Positions 41,758 to 51,040 of a stretch of DNA of 64,000 nt are shown one piece after another. The translations under genes were made by a program, and so were the position numbers. Each line of letters begins with the position of its first letter. Position 1 is the first letter of the stretch. The notes under the pieces were generated by a model. It had not been told where the DNA came from. It worked only from the letters and a program-made list of their open reading frames with translations, and made no database searches. Location: assembly GCF_000981805.1 (NCBI RefSeq), contig NZ_CP011132.1:3534001-3598000 (forward strand). Reading direction: 5' to 3'. This DNA is from Citrobacter amalonaticus Y19 (lineage in GTDB: Bacteria > Pseudomonadota > Gammaproteobacteria > Enterobacterales > Enterobacteriaceae).

Positions 41758-43095
41758 ATGACGACAATTCCGGCAATGGTCTGCTGGTATGAAGGGATGG
41801 CGATGCTGCCGCAGCATTTCCAGTTACAGTCGCTGCGCCATGACGCCCTCGCCGCCGCGCTTGCAGGTCATGCTAACCCGTGGTTCTGGGGTGTAACCCA
41901 TCTGGAGGTTGACGATGCCGCGCTTTGCGCCGGCACTCTGCGACTCTTACGCCTGACGGCGATCATGCCCGATGGCTTACCCATTGACTACGATGTCCAA
42001 CGCGATCCGCCGCTGGAATTTGACTGCGCTCGCCTGCTTCCGGCCGCCGCTGACAGCGAACACACGCTCTGGCTGGCGCTACCGTCGGCAAACCGCGGTG
42101 GTCAGTGGCAGCCGTTTACCACGCGCTTTCGTTCCGTCACCAGCGCGCCGCTGCCCGATTTAACCAGCGGAGAGTTTCCCGAATCCATTGCCAGCTGGCG
42201 GCCCGCACCGCGTCTGGTCAGTCGGGATGAACGCGCCGATCTCCTCTGCCTGCCGCTGATTCAGGTGGTCTACACCGAAGGGGGATTTCGCCGCAACGAC
42301 TGGTTTCCCCCGTCGCCGCAGGTGATTGAGGGCAGCACGCTCTGCCGACAGACTCGTGAGCTTTGTTTGCTGGCCAGAGAAAAGATCCTGTTTCTCAGCC
42401 GTGAAGCGCAACTTGCCAGGCAGAACGACAAGACTCACAACTGGCTCTGGCTGACGCTTTGCCTGCAAAGTATTCAGGGCGTGCTACCGCTGCTGGAATG
42501 TCTGGTAAACAGCGGGAAGCCCCATCCGGCGGATCTGTTTCGCGCGCTGTGTTTGTTCTGCGGTCAGACCGCTATCCTGACGCCGGATAAACCCTTACCC
42601 TGGCTACCCGGTTTCGACTACGAAAATATGCAGCCCGGATTTACCGCGCTGTTTACGCTGCTGCGCACGCAACTGGCACATATCCACCGCCGCCGACTGC
42701 GGCTGAATTTTACTGCCGGGGAAGACGACTTCTCCCTGGCGCTGCCTGACGGGATACGCGCGGGCGAGCAGGTAGTGATAGGTATCCTGATGCCTGACGG
42801 CAGCCCGCTGTCGGCGGCTGACTGGTTACAGGCGTCGCTGATTGCCTGCCAGCCGTTTCTGCCGATCTTACGCCGCCAGCGCATGCACGGCATGTCCGTC
42901 GCACCGCTTGCGGCACAACAGCGAACGGAGTGGGAAACCGACAGCACCATCGCACTGTTTACCCTCACACTCACCACGCAATGGTTTGAACACGACGCCC
43001 CGCTGGTCATTGCCCCACTGCATGAGACCAGCGTCAGGCCTGAGCGGATCATGCTCTATCGGCAGGAGGCGCAACATCATGCCGATGGCGACTGA
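41758..43095 (+). CDS. tssK: T6SS baseplate-membrane connector TssK
   Basis: A 445-residue protein with the family opening VCWYEGMAMLPQHFQLQSLRHD and the later PADLFRALCLFCGQTAILTPDKPLPWLPGFDYENMQPGF. TssK trimers link the TssFGE wedge to the TssL/TssM membrane complex and resemble phage receptor-binding proteins. The C-terminal LPILRRQRMHGMSVAPLAAQQR is intact. Its stop lies 14 bases inside the tssL reading frame. Confidence 0.95.
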   Translation: MTTIPAMVCWYEGMAMLPQHFQLQSLRHDALAAALAGHANPWFWGVTHLEVDDAALCAGTLRLLRLTAIMPDGLPIDYDVQRDPPLEFDCARLLPAAADSEHTLWLALPSANRGGQWQPFTTRFRSVTSAPLPDLTSGEFPESIASWRPAPRLVSRDERADLLCLPLIQVVYTEGGFRRNDWFPPSPQVIEGSTLCRQTRELCLLAREKILFLSREAQLARQNDKTHNWLWLTLCLQSIQGVLPLLECLVNSGKPHPADLFRALCLFCGQTAILTPDKPLPWLPGFDYENMQPGFTALFTLLRTQLAHIHRRRLRLNFTAGEDDFSLALPDGIRAGEQVVIGILMPDGSPLSAADWLQASLIACQPFLPILRRQRMHGMSVAPLAAQQRTEWETDSTIALFTLTLTTQWFEHDAPLVIAPLHETSVRPERIMLYRQEAQHHADGD

Positions 43096-43825
43096 CATGC
43101 CCGCAAGCCGTCTGTTTGATACGGTTTTTACCCGCTGGCTGGCGCAATTTGAACGCTGGAAAACCAGCACGCTGGCACCGGAAATACTGTATCAACAGGC
43201 GTTCGACTGGAGTAATCAGGCCGTCGCGGACTACGCGCAGCGCCTGAACCGGGAGTTAGGCAGCCCGTTTCAGGCGCAGATCGATGCCGCCGTGTATGCA
43301 CTGGTCGCGCTGATTGATGAAACCGTACTCTACACGCCATGGCCTGCGCACCTTCAGTGGCAGGCGTGTCCGCTGGAATATCACCTCTGGCAAACGCATC
43401 GTGCGGGGGATGAAATTCCACAACGCATTCAGCGCCTGCTCAGTGAACGTCAACCGGGCCAGCGCGATGTCGCCGCACTCTATTTACGCTGCCTGACGCT
43501 GGGCTTTGGCGCCAACCGCGACGCGTTCAATGAAACGGCGCATCAGGAGACCTGCCGGTTACTGTGGCATTTTGCTTTTCAGCAGGCCCCCCAGGACGAT
43601 GACATTGCCGCACGCCTGAATGCCGACTCGCTGGGGACGCCGCTGCAACTGCCTCCCCGCCGCCGTCTTCCCGATCACTCCCGACTGCATCTGGTCGCGC
43701 TGATCGTGCTGCTGGCGCTGTTATTGCTGAGCCAACATCTGTGGCTGGGCCTCGAAGAGGCCATTGGCGTGAATACGCTACCGACCTTTTCCGCAACGCA
43801 GCTTTGCGCGGAGGAGACGCCATGA
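43079..43825 (+). CDS. tssL: T6SS inner-membrane protein TssL (DotU family)
   Basis: A 248-residue DotU/IcmH protein. The cytosolic helical domain (FDWSNQAVADYAQRLNREL, AAVYALVALIDETVLYTPW) precedes a single C-terminal membrane segment at about 203-223. No OmpA-like peptidoglycan-binding domain follows, so it is the short form. I chose the ATG at 43079, nine bases after AGGAGG. It overlaps tssK by 17 bases and tssM by four (ATGA). Confidence 0.93.
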   Translation: MPMATDMPASRLFDTVFTRWLAQFERWKTSTLAPEILYQQAFDWSNQAVADYAQRLNRELGSPFQAQIDAAVYALVALIDETVLYTPWPAHLQWQACPLEYHLWQTHRAGDEIPQRIQRLLSERQPGQRDVAALYLRCLTLGFGANRDAFNETAHQETCRLLWHFAFQQAPQDDDIAARLNADSLGTPLQLPPRRRLPDHSRLHLVALIVLLALLLLSQHLWLGLEEAIGVNTLPTFSATQLCAEETP

Positions 43826-46800
43826 TGCAGCCGTGGCTGTCGCTTGCGATCGTTGTGCTGGTACTGCTGGCGATCACGCTCTGGTGCGTCTGGTGGCAAT
43901 GGCAATATCGCAACGACACCTTTATCCGCGCGCAAAAGGAGATCCAGCGCGCCAATGGCGGACAGGATCCTTACGACAGCACCCGGATCCTGATGCTGGG
44001 TAACGAGGAGGACAACCGTCTGCTGTGCCGCACCTGGTCATTAACCGACGGTACAGAGTCCTGGTTCGGGCAGTGGTGGTTTGATGCGCAGTGCAGCCTG
44101 CTGTGCGTGTCACATTCACTGCAAACCACGGAGAAAAAACGGCTTATCCGACAGAACGACTGGCAAAAGATGGTGGCGGCACTGGTGAAAAGTCGCCCTC
44201 AGCGCCCGCTGGATGCGCTGATCCTGACGCTTCCGCTCGCGGATTTACAGGAGGATGCATACGCTTATCTGTCAGAACGCTGCCAGCAGATCCAACAGGT
44301 GTGCGGCCTCAGCCTGCCTGTTTATCTGTTAATCAGCGGTATGGAGGCGCAGGATGGCGTGCGGACGCTGCTGCGCCAGCTCCCGCCCCAGGCTCAGGGA
44401 AGCGCCATCGGGAGTGCGATTTCGTGTCCCCGGGAGGCCGTCTGGAAACCGCAGTGGATTGACGATGCGCTGGAGAACACCCGCTTCTCACTACGCCAGG
44501 CGATCACTGAACTCGGCGCGCTCAGTGGCAGCACGCCAGCATCGCTGTTTCGCCTGCCGGAGTTTTTTCCGTCGCTGGCACCGGCGCTGCACGCCGGTTT
44601 CGACAAGCTTCTGAGCAGCAATGCCCGCGATGAACCGCCGCTACTGCGTGGGATCTGGTTTGTCGCACATCACATGGTGGGCGAAAAGCCGCAAATGGCG
44701 TTCTGCCAGTCTCTTCTGCACGACAAAATCATCGCGGAACGGGGGCTGGCGCTGCCGGTGCGCCGCCTGCTACGGCTTAATCTGCGTCGTCATTTTATTG
44801 TCCTCGCGGGATACAGCGCGCTGTGCATCGTCTGGCTGGTCGTGATGCTCTGGCGCTGGCCGTCTCAGCATGCCAACGCACTGTTGCTGCATAACCAGTT
44901 GCAGAGCCTCGCGACGCAAATTGCCCCCAGCGATACCCCAGGTGAACGTGCTGCCGCGCGATACTGGCGGATGGTGAATGACGTCCCGCAGTGGCATTTC
45001 CGCTCGCTCATCTGGCCGGGATCGCTGTTCAGCCGGACTGACAGCAAACTGAGCGAGACCTTTCATAACGTCACGCTGAGCAGCCTGCTGGCACCGGCGA
45101 TGAACAACATCTGTCTGCAACATCAGAGCGCGACGCGCGGCGATGGCCTGCGCGAGCGGGACGATCTGCTGGCGGAAGATCGTTACCGGCAGATCCTGTA
45201 TTTACTCGAGCAGACGAAACAGATGGAGACCCGCTATCTGCCGTTGCTGCAACTGACACAGGTCAAACGCCCCACGGTGCAGACGCTGGCCGAAGTCTCT
45301 TCCACCGTCTGGGGGAGCAACGTGGAAGTGGCTGCCCTGCCCGCCACGTCTGAGCTTAATGAGATGCTCGCCACACTCCCCGTTAGCCAGATGAACCTGC
45401 CCGATGCCAGCGAACTGACCCAGCGCAACAGCGAACAGTTTACCCGCGAGACCCGGCGCTGGCTGGCGCAAATCTACGATAACGCCAGTCTGGAGACCTA
45501 TGCCGGGCAGCTTGACGAACTGCTGCTGACCTTCAGCAGTGACGAGGAGATCAACGCGGATGTCGTGCGCCTGCTGATGCGGCAGATCAGTCGGCTGCAA
45601 AACGCCCTGACCACGCTCAATAGTCTCAGTCAGGACGCGGCGCACTCCCCTGCGCGGATTGCCCTGGACACCTTGCTGACTCAGGCGCAGGCGCTGCGCC
45701 TGCTCGACCGGACGACCATTCACGATCTGCTCAACGATGAGAAACAACTCCGTCAGCGGTTGATGCTCCAGATTGACCGCTCCCCACTGCATTTTTCCAC
45801 GCTGACCGCGCAATCCACAGAGGGCGAGTTTCATGTCTCCCCCGACATTCTGGCGCTGCAAAAAAGTTTACGCGATCTGCTGAATCAACCGTTCTGGCAG
45901 CGAGGCGCGGGGCTGCCGCTTCCTCAGAGCCCCGGCTATCCTGGTGATCCGCAGCTTCAGCAGGCTGCAACGCTGTTTGCCGGCTATCAACGCTATAGCG
46001 AACAGCTCCCTGACAGCCTCTGGCGCCCCCGGCTCAATGAACTGGCGCAGAATGCCGTCGAACGCGCCATTCGTCAGACGCTCTATCGCGGCGTCCCCAC
46101 CACTGCACCGGCGCGAGAGCTCGACACCGGGAACGCCGATCGCGTCATCGCGGCGCTGACGCAGATCAATCGCCCGGCCCTCGCCAGCGCGTTGCGCCAG
46201 CAGGTTGCCGCACAGATCATTGCGCGGGTAAACGATGAAGGCGGCGCACGCCTGCCCGACATCCGCCCGCCGTCGGTCAGCGCTGCGACACCGGAGCAGG
46301 CGCAAGCGAGCGGACAGCAGGTGATGGGCTGGGCCGCCGCCCAGACGGAGCAGATTTCCGCAACGCTCACCCGCTACCAGCAACCGATAGAATGGCTCAG
46401 CACGCAGCGTCCGTGGCTGAGCGCCGCGCAAAATCAGCAAATCGCCCGCTGGGTCAGTTCGCAGGAGACATTAATGCGTCTGCAACAGCAGGATCCCACC
46501 AGCGCACCGGCACAACTGCAAACCCTTGCCGCAACGTTACCCACATTAACCGCCCAAAATTGTCAGAGCGAACTGGCCTCGTTTCGTGCAGCGGGTCAGC
46601 AGGATTTTTACAGCGCCTCGCTGAACGCGTTGCTCAGCGCCTCGGTGCAAAATTGTCAGCAGCTACGCCAGCAGGGCAGCGTCGGTGTGGTGCAGAACAT
46701 CTTCACGTTGTATAACAACTGGCTTGCCGGGCGTTTCCCTTTCACGGCGCGGCCCCATGCCCCGGATGCGGATGTGGATCGGGTTCGCGAACTGGCGTCG

Positions 46801-47385
46801 CTGCTGGCGAAACTGCCGCCGGAAACGCTCGCAGACCAACCCGCGCTGATTCGCCAGCTAGCCGCCGCACAGCCGTTGCTTTCCGCGCTGGTCTCGCCAG
46901 ACGGCGTGGTGGTACGGGTGAACTGGCGGATGCAGCGCAATCAGGAAGCCGGTGCGGATCAAATTGTCGACTGGCAGTTAAGCGGGAATCAGCAGACCCT
47001 GACCTGGCCCGGTGGCGACAGCGCCGATCTGCACTGGCGCAGCGGCGATAACCTGACGTTCAGCCTGCGCTGGGCGGCAAATTCCGCGTGGCGTCCCGTG
47101 CAGGATGCCGCTGTCGTCGGCCTGAGCGTGGCGGGTGGCACCGCGCGCTGGCGCTGGCAAGGGGCATGGGCGCTGCTGCGCATGACAGACCAGCAGCGTG
47201 TCGGCGGCGCACTGGCGCAGCCTGTGCCGCTTCGTTTTTCACTGCCGGTGAGCGACGGACAACAGCGCTCGCGTACAACCGTCAATATCCAGTTTGCGTT
47301 ACTGAATGCGCAAGACAATGCACCGCTGCCCTGGGTCATCCTGACTGAACAGGGATTTTCGGGAGAACATCAATGGAACAGATAG
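43822..47385 (+). CDS. tssM: T6SS inner-membrane protein TssM (IcmF family)
   Basis: A 1187-residue IcmF protein with an N-terminal membrane segment (about 4-27) and another near residue 320-340 (HFIVLAGYSALCIVWLVVML). A large periplasmic region follows, ending in a beta-rich C-terminal domain that binds TssJ (SADLHWRSGDNLTFSLRWA...). The position where many TssM proteins carry a P-loop reads RILMLGNEEDNRLL, with no GxxxxGK[S/T], so nucleotide binding is unlikely. It spans the envelope with TssL and TssJ. The start is the ATG overlapping the tssL stop after GAGGAG. Confidence 0.95.
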   Translation: MMQPWLSLAIVVLVLLAITLWCVWWQWQYRNDTFIRAQKEIQRANGGQDPYDSTRILMLGNEEDNRLLCRTWSLTDGTESWFGQWWFDAQCSLLCVSHSLQTTEKKRLIRQNDWQKMVAALVKSRPQRPLDALILTLPLADLQEDAYAYLSERCQQIQQVCGLSLPVYLLISGMEAQDGVRTLLRQLPPQAQGSAIGSAISCPREAVWKPQWIDDALENTRFSLRQAITELGALSGSTPASLFRLPEFFPSLAPALHAGFDKLLSSNARDEPPLLRGIWFVAHHMVGEKPQMAFCQSLLHDKIIAERGLALPVRRLLRLNLRRHFIVLAGYSALCIVWLVVMLWRWPSQHANALLLHNQLQSLATQIAPSDTPGERAAARYWRMVNDVPQWHFRSLIWPGSLFSRTDSKLSETFHNVTLSSLLAPAMNNICLQHQSATRGDGLRERDDLLAEDRYRQILYLLEQTKQMETRYLPLLQLTQVKRPTVQTLAEVSSTVWGSNVEVAALPATSELNEMLATLPVSQMNLPDASELTQRNSEQFTRETRRWLAQIYDNASLETYAGQLDELLLTFSSDEEINADVVRLLMRQISRLQNALTTLNSLSQDAAHSPARIALDTLLTQAQALRLLDRTTIHDLLNDEKQLRQRLMLQIDRSPLHFSTLTAQSTEGEFHVSPDILALQKSLRDLLNQPFWQRGAGLPLPQSPGYPGDPQLQQAATLFAGYQRYSEQLPDSLWRPRLNELAQNAVERAIRQTLYRGVPTTAPARELDTGNADRVIAALTQINRPALASALRQQVAAQIIARVNDEGGARLPDIRPPSVSAATPEQAQASGQQVMGWAAAQTEQISATLTRYQQPIEWLSTQRPWLSAAQNQQIARWVSSQETLMRLQQQDPTSAPAQLQTLAATLPTLTAQNCQSELASFRAAGQQDFYSASLNALLSASVQNCQQLRQQGSVGVVQNIFTLYNNWLAGRFPFTARPHAPDADVDRVRELASLLAKLPPETLADQPALIRQLAAAQPLLSALVSPDGVVVRVNWRMQRNQEAGADQIVDWQLSGNQQTLTWPGGDSADLHWRSGDNLTFSLRWAANSAWRPVQDAAVVGLSVAGGTARWRWQGAWALLRMTDQQRVGGALAQPVPLRFSLPVSDGQQRSRTTVNIQFALLNAQDNAPLPWVILTEQGFSGEHQWNR

Positions 47386-48293
47386 ACGCGTTACTCATTC
47401 CCATTAGTCCGGACAGCCCTTGTGGGGAGTCCATCCGCTATTCGCCCGAGTTCGATCAACTGGTCAGCGCGCGCCAGGAGGACGATGAGTCATTGCCCAC
47501 TGGCGTCTGGCAAAGCGCCCCCCGACGCGCCGACTGGGAGGACGTCGCCAGACTGGCCAGCCATCTGACCACCACGCGAAGTAAAGATCTGGTGGTAATG
47601 GCCTGGCTTGGTGATGCCTGGATCCGCTTGCACGGACTGTCGGCCTTGCCGCGCGCGCTGGCGCTGCTGACGTTGGCGCTGGAACATTACCCGGGAGAGT
47701 TGCATCCGCAGATTAGAGACGGGGATTATGATTATCGCGCCGCCCCGCTCAGTTGGGTGGCGCAGCATTATGCCGCGCTGGTTGCCGATACCCCACTGTT
47801 CGAGGTCAACGGCGAACGCATTACGCTCAACCAGTGGCAGCAGGGTCATCATCCCAGCCCACCGTTCAGCGAGGCCAGCCGCCCTGTTGCCGAGGCGCTG
47901 GCGACCAGTCTGCAATGGCTGCAGCGCCTGAACGCAGTCTGCCAGCACTGGCCGGATGCGTCCGCGCCCTCTTTTCACGTACTGGAACAACGAATCAAAA
48001 CTTGCCAACAGGCGCTGGGCAACGCACCACCTGAAAACACGCAGATGGCGGCCGTCAATGAACCGCCGACGGTATCGTCCCCCGTCACTTTCGCCAGCCG
48101 CGAGGAGGCCTATCGGATGCTTCGCCAGGTTGCCAGCTATCTGCAACGCACGGAACCACACAGCCCGGTACCTTATCTGCTTGAGCGCGCCTGGGCCTGG
48201 GGACACACGCCTTTACCTGAGTTACTTCAGGAATTAATCAGCGGTGATGAATCCGCCCGCCGACTCTGGCGGCAACTGGGGGTGCTACCATGA
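47373..48293 (+). CDS. tssA: T6SS assembly protein TssA (short, ImpA_N type)
   Basis: A 306-residue protein with the ImpA_N domain: LLIPISPDSPCGESIRYSPEFDQL near the start, then DWEDVARLASHLTTTRSKDLVVMAWLGDAWIRLHG and ALEHYPGELHPQIRDGDYDYRAAPLSWVAQ. The C-terminus (ASREEAYRMLRQVASYLQRTEPHSPVPYLLERAWAWG) resembles the short TssA class. It primes baseplate and tail polymerisation. It overlaps tssM by 13 bases and the DUF4280 gene by four. Confidence 0.92.
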   Translation: MEQIDALLIPISPDSPCGESIRYSPEFDQLVSARQEDDESLPTGVWQSAPRRADWEDVARLASHLTTTRSKDLVVMAWLGDAWIRLHGLSALPRALALLTLALEHYPGELHPQIRDGDYDYRAAPLSWVAQHYAALVADTPLFEVNGERITLNQWQQGHHPSPPFSEASRPVAEALATSLQWLQRLNAVCQHWPDASAPSFHVLEQRIKTCQQALGNAPPENTQMAAVNEPPTVSSPVTFASREEAYRMLRQVASYLQRTEPHSPVPYLLERAWAWGHTPLPELLQELISGDESARRLWRQLGVLP

Positions 48294-48682
48294 GTTGTCC
48301 CGCCGTTTGTACCGGAGCCCTGATGCAGTGCTCGTTCGGCATTGCGCCCTCGACGCTGAACGTCCTGCCTGTCAACCGTACGCTGGTCAATAGCCTGCCG
48401 ATGGCAAACATTATGGATAACCGACCGTTCGTCAACATTCTGCCCTTTGGCATGTGCAGCAGTATAGCGAATCCCACGGTGGCGGCGGCCACCGCCGCGG
48501 CGCTGGGCGTGCTTACCCCCATGCCGTGTATTCCCGCGACCGTTGCGCCGTGGGCGCCCGGTTCGCCAACGGTCATGGCCGGCAACGCCCCGGCACTGAA
48601 TGCGCAGTCCAGACTTATGTGCGCCTGGGGCGGAGTGATTCAAATTAGTTTTCCGGGACAGATGACGACGGTGGTGAGTTAA
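48290..48682 (+). CDS. DUF4280 PAAR-like spike protein
   Basis: A 130-residue protein rich in Cys, Pro and Gly. The DUF4280 pattern is clear: VCTGALMQCSFGIAPSTLNVLP, ANIMDNRPFVNILPFGMCSSIANP, PMPCIPATVAPW, and CAWGGVIQISFPGQ. The domain forms a PAAR-like metal-held cone that sharpens the VgrG tip. Six cysteines (C3, C7, C14 and others) could bind the metal. Overlap with tssA (ATGA) shows that it is part of the rightward T6SS operon. No C-terminal toxin is attached. Confidence 0.85.
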   Translation: MSCPAVCTGALMQCSFGIAPSTLNVLPVNRTLVNSLPMANIMDNRPFVNILPFGMCSSIANPTVAAATAAALGVLTPMPCIPATVAPWAPGSPTVMAGNAPALNAQSRLMCAWGGVIQISFPGQMTTVVS

Positions 48683-48695
48683 ACACGCGGACGGC

Positions 48696-48731
48696 GAAGT
48701 GCGGGTTAGCCCATGTGCTTACCCGCACTTC
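48696..48731. terminator. Long hairpin between convergent DUF4280 and MFS genes
   Basis: GAAGTGCGGGT-N14-ACCCGCACTTC is a perfect 11-bp stem, 13 bases after the DUF4280 stop and 10 bases before the end of the convergent MFS gene. It has no T run on either strand, so it may block or stabilise transcripts rather than be a classic terminator. Confidence 0.55.
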
Positions 48732-48741
48732 ATCACGCCGG

Positions 48742-50091
48742 TTACCGGTAGTTGACCTTCATATTTTTCGACAAGGGTTCAATGACCGTGGAGACCAGAA
48801 TAAAACACAGAACACAGAACCCGGTCATCGCCATGAACACCGCATCCCAGTTGTAAGCATCCAGAATAATGCCCACAATCAGCGGCATACACATTCCGCC
48901 TAGCTGTCCGCCCATGTTGATCACGCTATAAGCGATCGGGTAAATGTCTTTATTCGCCCGTCCCATCGCGTAGACCGAGTAAGCCGAATAGCCCAGCGAC
49001 AGCATCAGCCCCAACAGGAACAGCATCAGCGACAGAACGATTTTGCTTTCCGGCGCATAAACCAGCGAGTACATGGTGAAAATCGTCGCCCCGGCACTGA
49101 GCAACATCAGCGGTTTACGACGCTTGTTCAGTACCCGGTCAGAAAGAACGCCGCCAATAAAGTTGCCCATTACCGTCCCGAGGAACGGGGCCGCTGCCAG
49201 TGCAGCAGAACTCGTCAGATCGAATCCGCGCTCGGTGATCAGATACTTGGGCAGCCAGGACATCAGCACGCTGACGATCCCCACCATCGAGAAGTACCCC
49301 AGCGCGACGCCGTAAATATCCCAGCAGCGGAAGACCTGCTTCGAACAGGACAGTTCTTCCACCTGTTTTGTGCGAATCAGCTTGTCGAGCCAGCAATAAT
49401 TGAACTCTGGCGCGACCGGTGCAGCGGTTTCCTGGGTCGTCGCCGGAAGCTGTTCTTCGCGGATATAAGCGACTTCTTGCTCATTAACGAAGCGGCTTTC
49501 TTCCGGCTTATTGCGAACCATCAGATACCAGAAGATCGCCAGCAGCATGCCAGGAATAGCGAAGAAGACAAAGATATAACGCCATCCCCAGACGGTGATT
49601 ATCCATGCGCACAGCGGTGGAACAATCAGCGGACCAAACTTGGATCCCGCCAGAAACAGCCCGGTCGCCGTCCCTTTCTCCTTCGACGGGAACCACTGGT
49701 TAATGGTCACCGTCGAGCCAATGACCACCGGCGACTCACAGACGCCCACCATAAAACGCAGGATCTTCAGCAGGAAAATGTTATTCACCACCCCCATCAA
49801 CCCCGTGAACACGGAGGTTAATAACATCCCCATCGCAAAAGCATTACGCATCCCGAATTTCTTAATTAAATACCCGGCTGGGATCTGAAAAAATGCATAT
49901 CCGGCAAAGAACAGGCTGATTAACAACCCGGCCATGGTATTCGATATTTGAAACTCTTCCTGTATAAACGGAATAGCAAAGCCGATATTCGCGCGGTCGG
50001 CGTTTGCCACGGTGTAGGTAACAAAGATAAAACTCATGACCCACCATCTGTAATGGGTCATCTTCGGTTTCCCGATATTATTATTCATCAT
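48742..50091 (-). CDS. MFS transporter (anion:cation symporter type)
   Basis: A 449-residue 12-helix transporter of the ACS group (relatives carry glucarate, galactonate or phthalate). The pattern TYTVANADRANIGFAIPFIQEEF in helix 1 and GYLIKKFGMRNAFAMGMLL (motif A) support this. It should import the organic acid handled by the CoA-transferase and lyase upstream. I chose the ATG at 50091; a TTG at 50130 would overlap the lyase gene. It is third in the operon, 20 bases after the lyase stop. Confidence 0.85.
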   Translation of the reverse strand: MMNNNIGKPKMTHYRWWVMSFIFVTYTVANADRANIGFAIPFIQEEFQISNTMAGLLISLFFAGYAFFQIPAGYLIKKFGMRNAFAMGMLLTSVFTGLMGVVNNIFLLKILRFMVGVCESPVVIGSTVTINQWFPSKEKGTATGLFLAGSKFGPLIVPPLCAWIITVWGWRYIFVFFAIPGMLLAIFWYLMVRNKPEESRFVNEQEVAYIREEQLPATTQETAAPVAPEFNYCWLDKLIRTKQVEELSCSKQVFRCWDIYGVALGYFSMVGIVSVLMSWLPKYLITERGFDLTSSAALAAAPFLGTVMGNFIGGVLSDRVLNKRRKPLMLLSAGATIFTMYSLVYAPESKIVLSLMLFLLGLMLSLGYSAYSVYAMGRANKDIYPIAYSVINMGGQLGGMCMPLIVGIILDAYNWDAVFMAMTGFCVLCFILVSTVIEPLSKNMKVNYR

Positions 50092-50111
50092 GTTTGTTTC
50101 CGTTTCAGAGG

Positions 50112-51029
50112 TCAGATTTTTTCGCTGCAAAAATCAAATTCACTGTAGGTTCGGGCACGCGAAAGACTGCTCAACAATGTCGGCTCGATCGTGCTGCGGA
50201 TAAGGTTTGCGATATCCAGCAGGTCAGGCAGGGAAATACCGGTATCGAGCCCCATTCGGTTAAACATATTCACCGCATCTTCGGTGGCAGCATTGCCGGC
50301 GGCGCCTGGCGCGAAAGGACACCCGCCCAGTCCACCGACGGCGGTCTCAAAGCGCGTGATGCCTGACTGGACGCCAGCAAACATGCAGGCCAGCGCCATG
50401 CCGTGGGTGTTATGCAAATGCAAACCAATGTCCATTTTGGGGAATTTCTGCTGGATCCCGCGCAGGACGGACAACGTCTGGGTCGGGTTGGCGACGCCGA
50501 TGGTATCGCACAGGGTGATCGCCGAAATCCCGAGGTCATCCGCAAATTTGATCATATCCATCAACGTTTCACGGCTCGTCTCGCCAATGAACGGGCAGCC
50601 AAATACCGTCGCCAGCGACAGCGTGATGGTCATGTCCGTAAAGGTGTGGCGAATGTTATAGAGATCCTCCAGCGATTCGGCATGCGTGCGGTTAATATTG
50701 GCCTTGTTATGCGCCGGGCTGACCGACACGACATAGTTAATATTTTTAATGCCCGCCTCACTGGCAAGATTGGCTCCCTTTACGTTCGGTACTAACACGG
50801 AGGGAATAATATGTGGATGCGCGGTCAGAACATGCTGAATAACCTCACGGGCATCACGCATTTGTGGGATCGCTTTCGGGCTGACCATCGAGGTGATTTC
50901 CATTGCCCCAATACCCGCCTCGACCAGACGATCGATAATTTTTATTTTTAAATCGGTGGGGATAAACGTTTTGATATTCTGAAAGCCGTCTCTCGGTCCC
51001 ACTTCCGTAATCTGGATAAATGTCGACAT
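50112..51029 (-). CDS. HMG-CoA lyase-family enzyme
   Basis: A 305-residue TIM-barrel lyase. The metal and substrate residues are seen in EVGPRDGFQN (Arg13, Asp14), the HLHNTHGMAL motif with two metal His, and the flexible catalytic loop GLGGCPFAPGAAGNAATED with its cysteine. It cleaves a 3-hydroxy-3-methyl acyl-CoA such as HMG-CoA (to acetyl-CoA and acetoacetate) or citramalyl-CoA. Together with the CoA-transferase upstream it forms a two-step activation and cleavage route. The true substrate is not settled. Confidence 0.88.
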   Translation of the reverse strand: MSTFIQITEVGPRDGFQNIKTFIPTDLKIKIIDRLVEAGIGAMEITSMVSPKAIPQMRDAREVIQHVLTAHPHIIPSVLVPNVKGANLASEAGIKNINYVVSVSPAHNKANINRTHAESLEDLYNIRHTFTDMTITLSLATVFGCPFIGETSRETLMDMIKFADDLGISAITLCDTIGVANPTQTLSVLRGIQQKFPKMDIGLHLHNTHGMALACMFAGVQSGITRFETAVGGLGGCPFAPGAAGNAATEDAVNMFNRMGLDTGISLPDLLDIANLIRSTIEPTLLSSLSRARTYSEFDFCSEKI

Positions 51030-51040
51030 GGTGAAATCCC

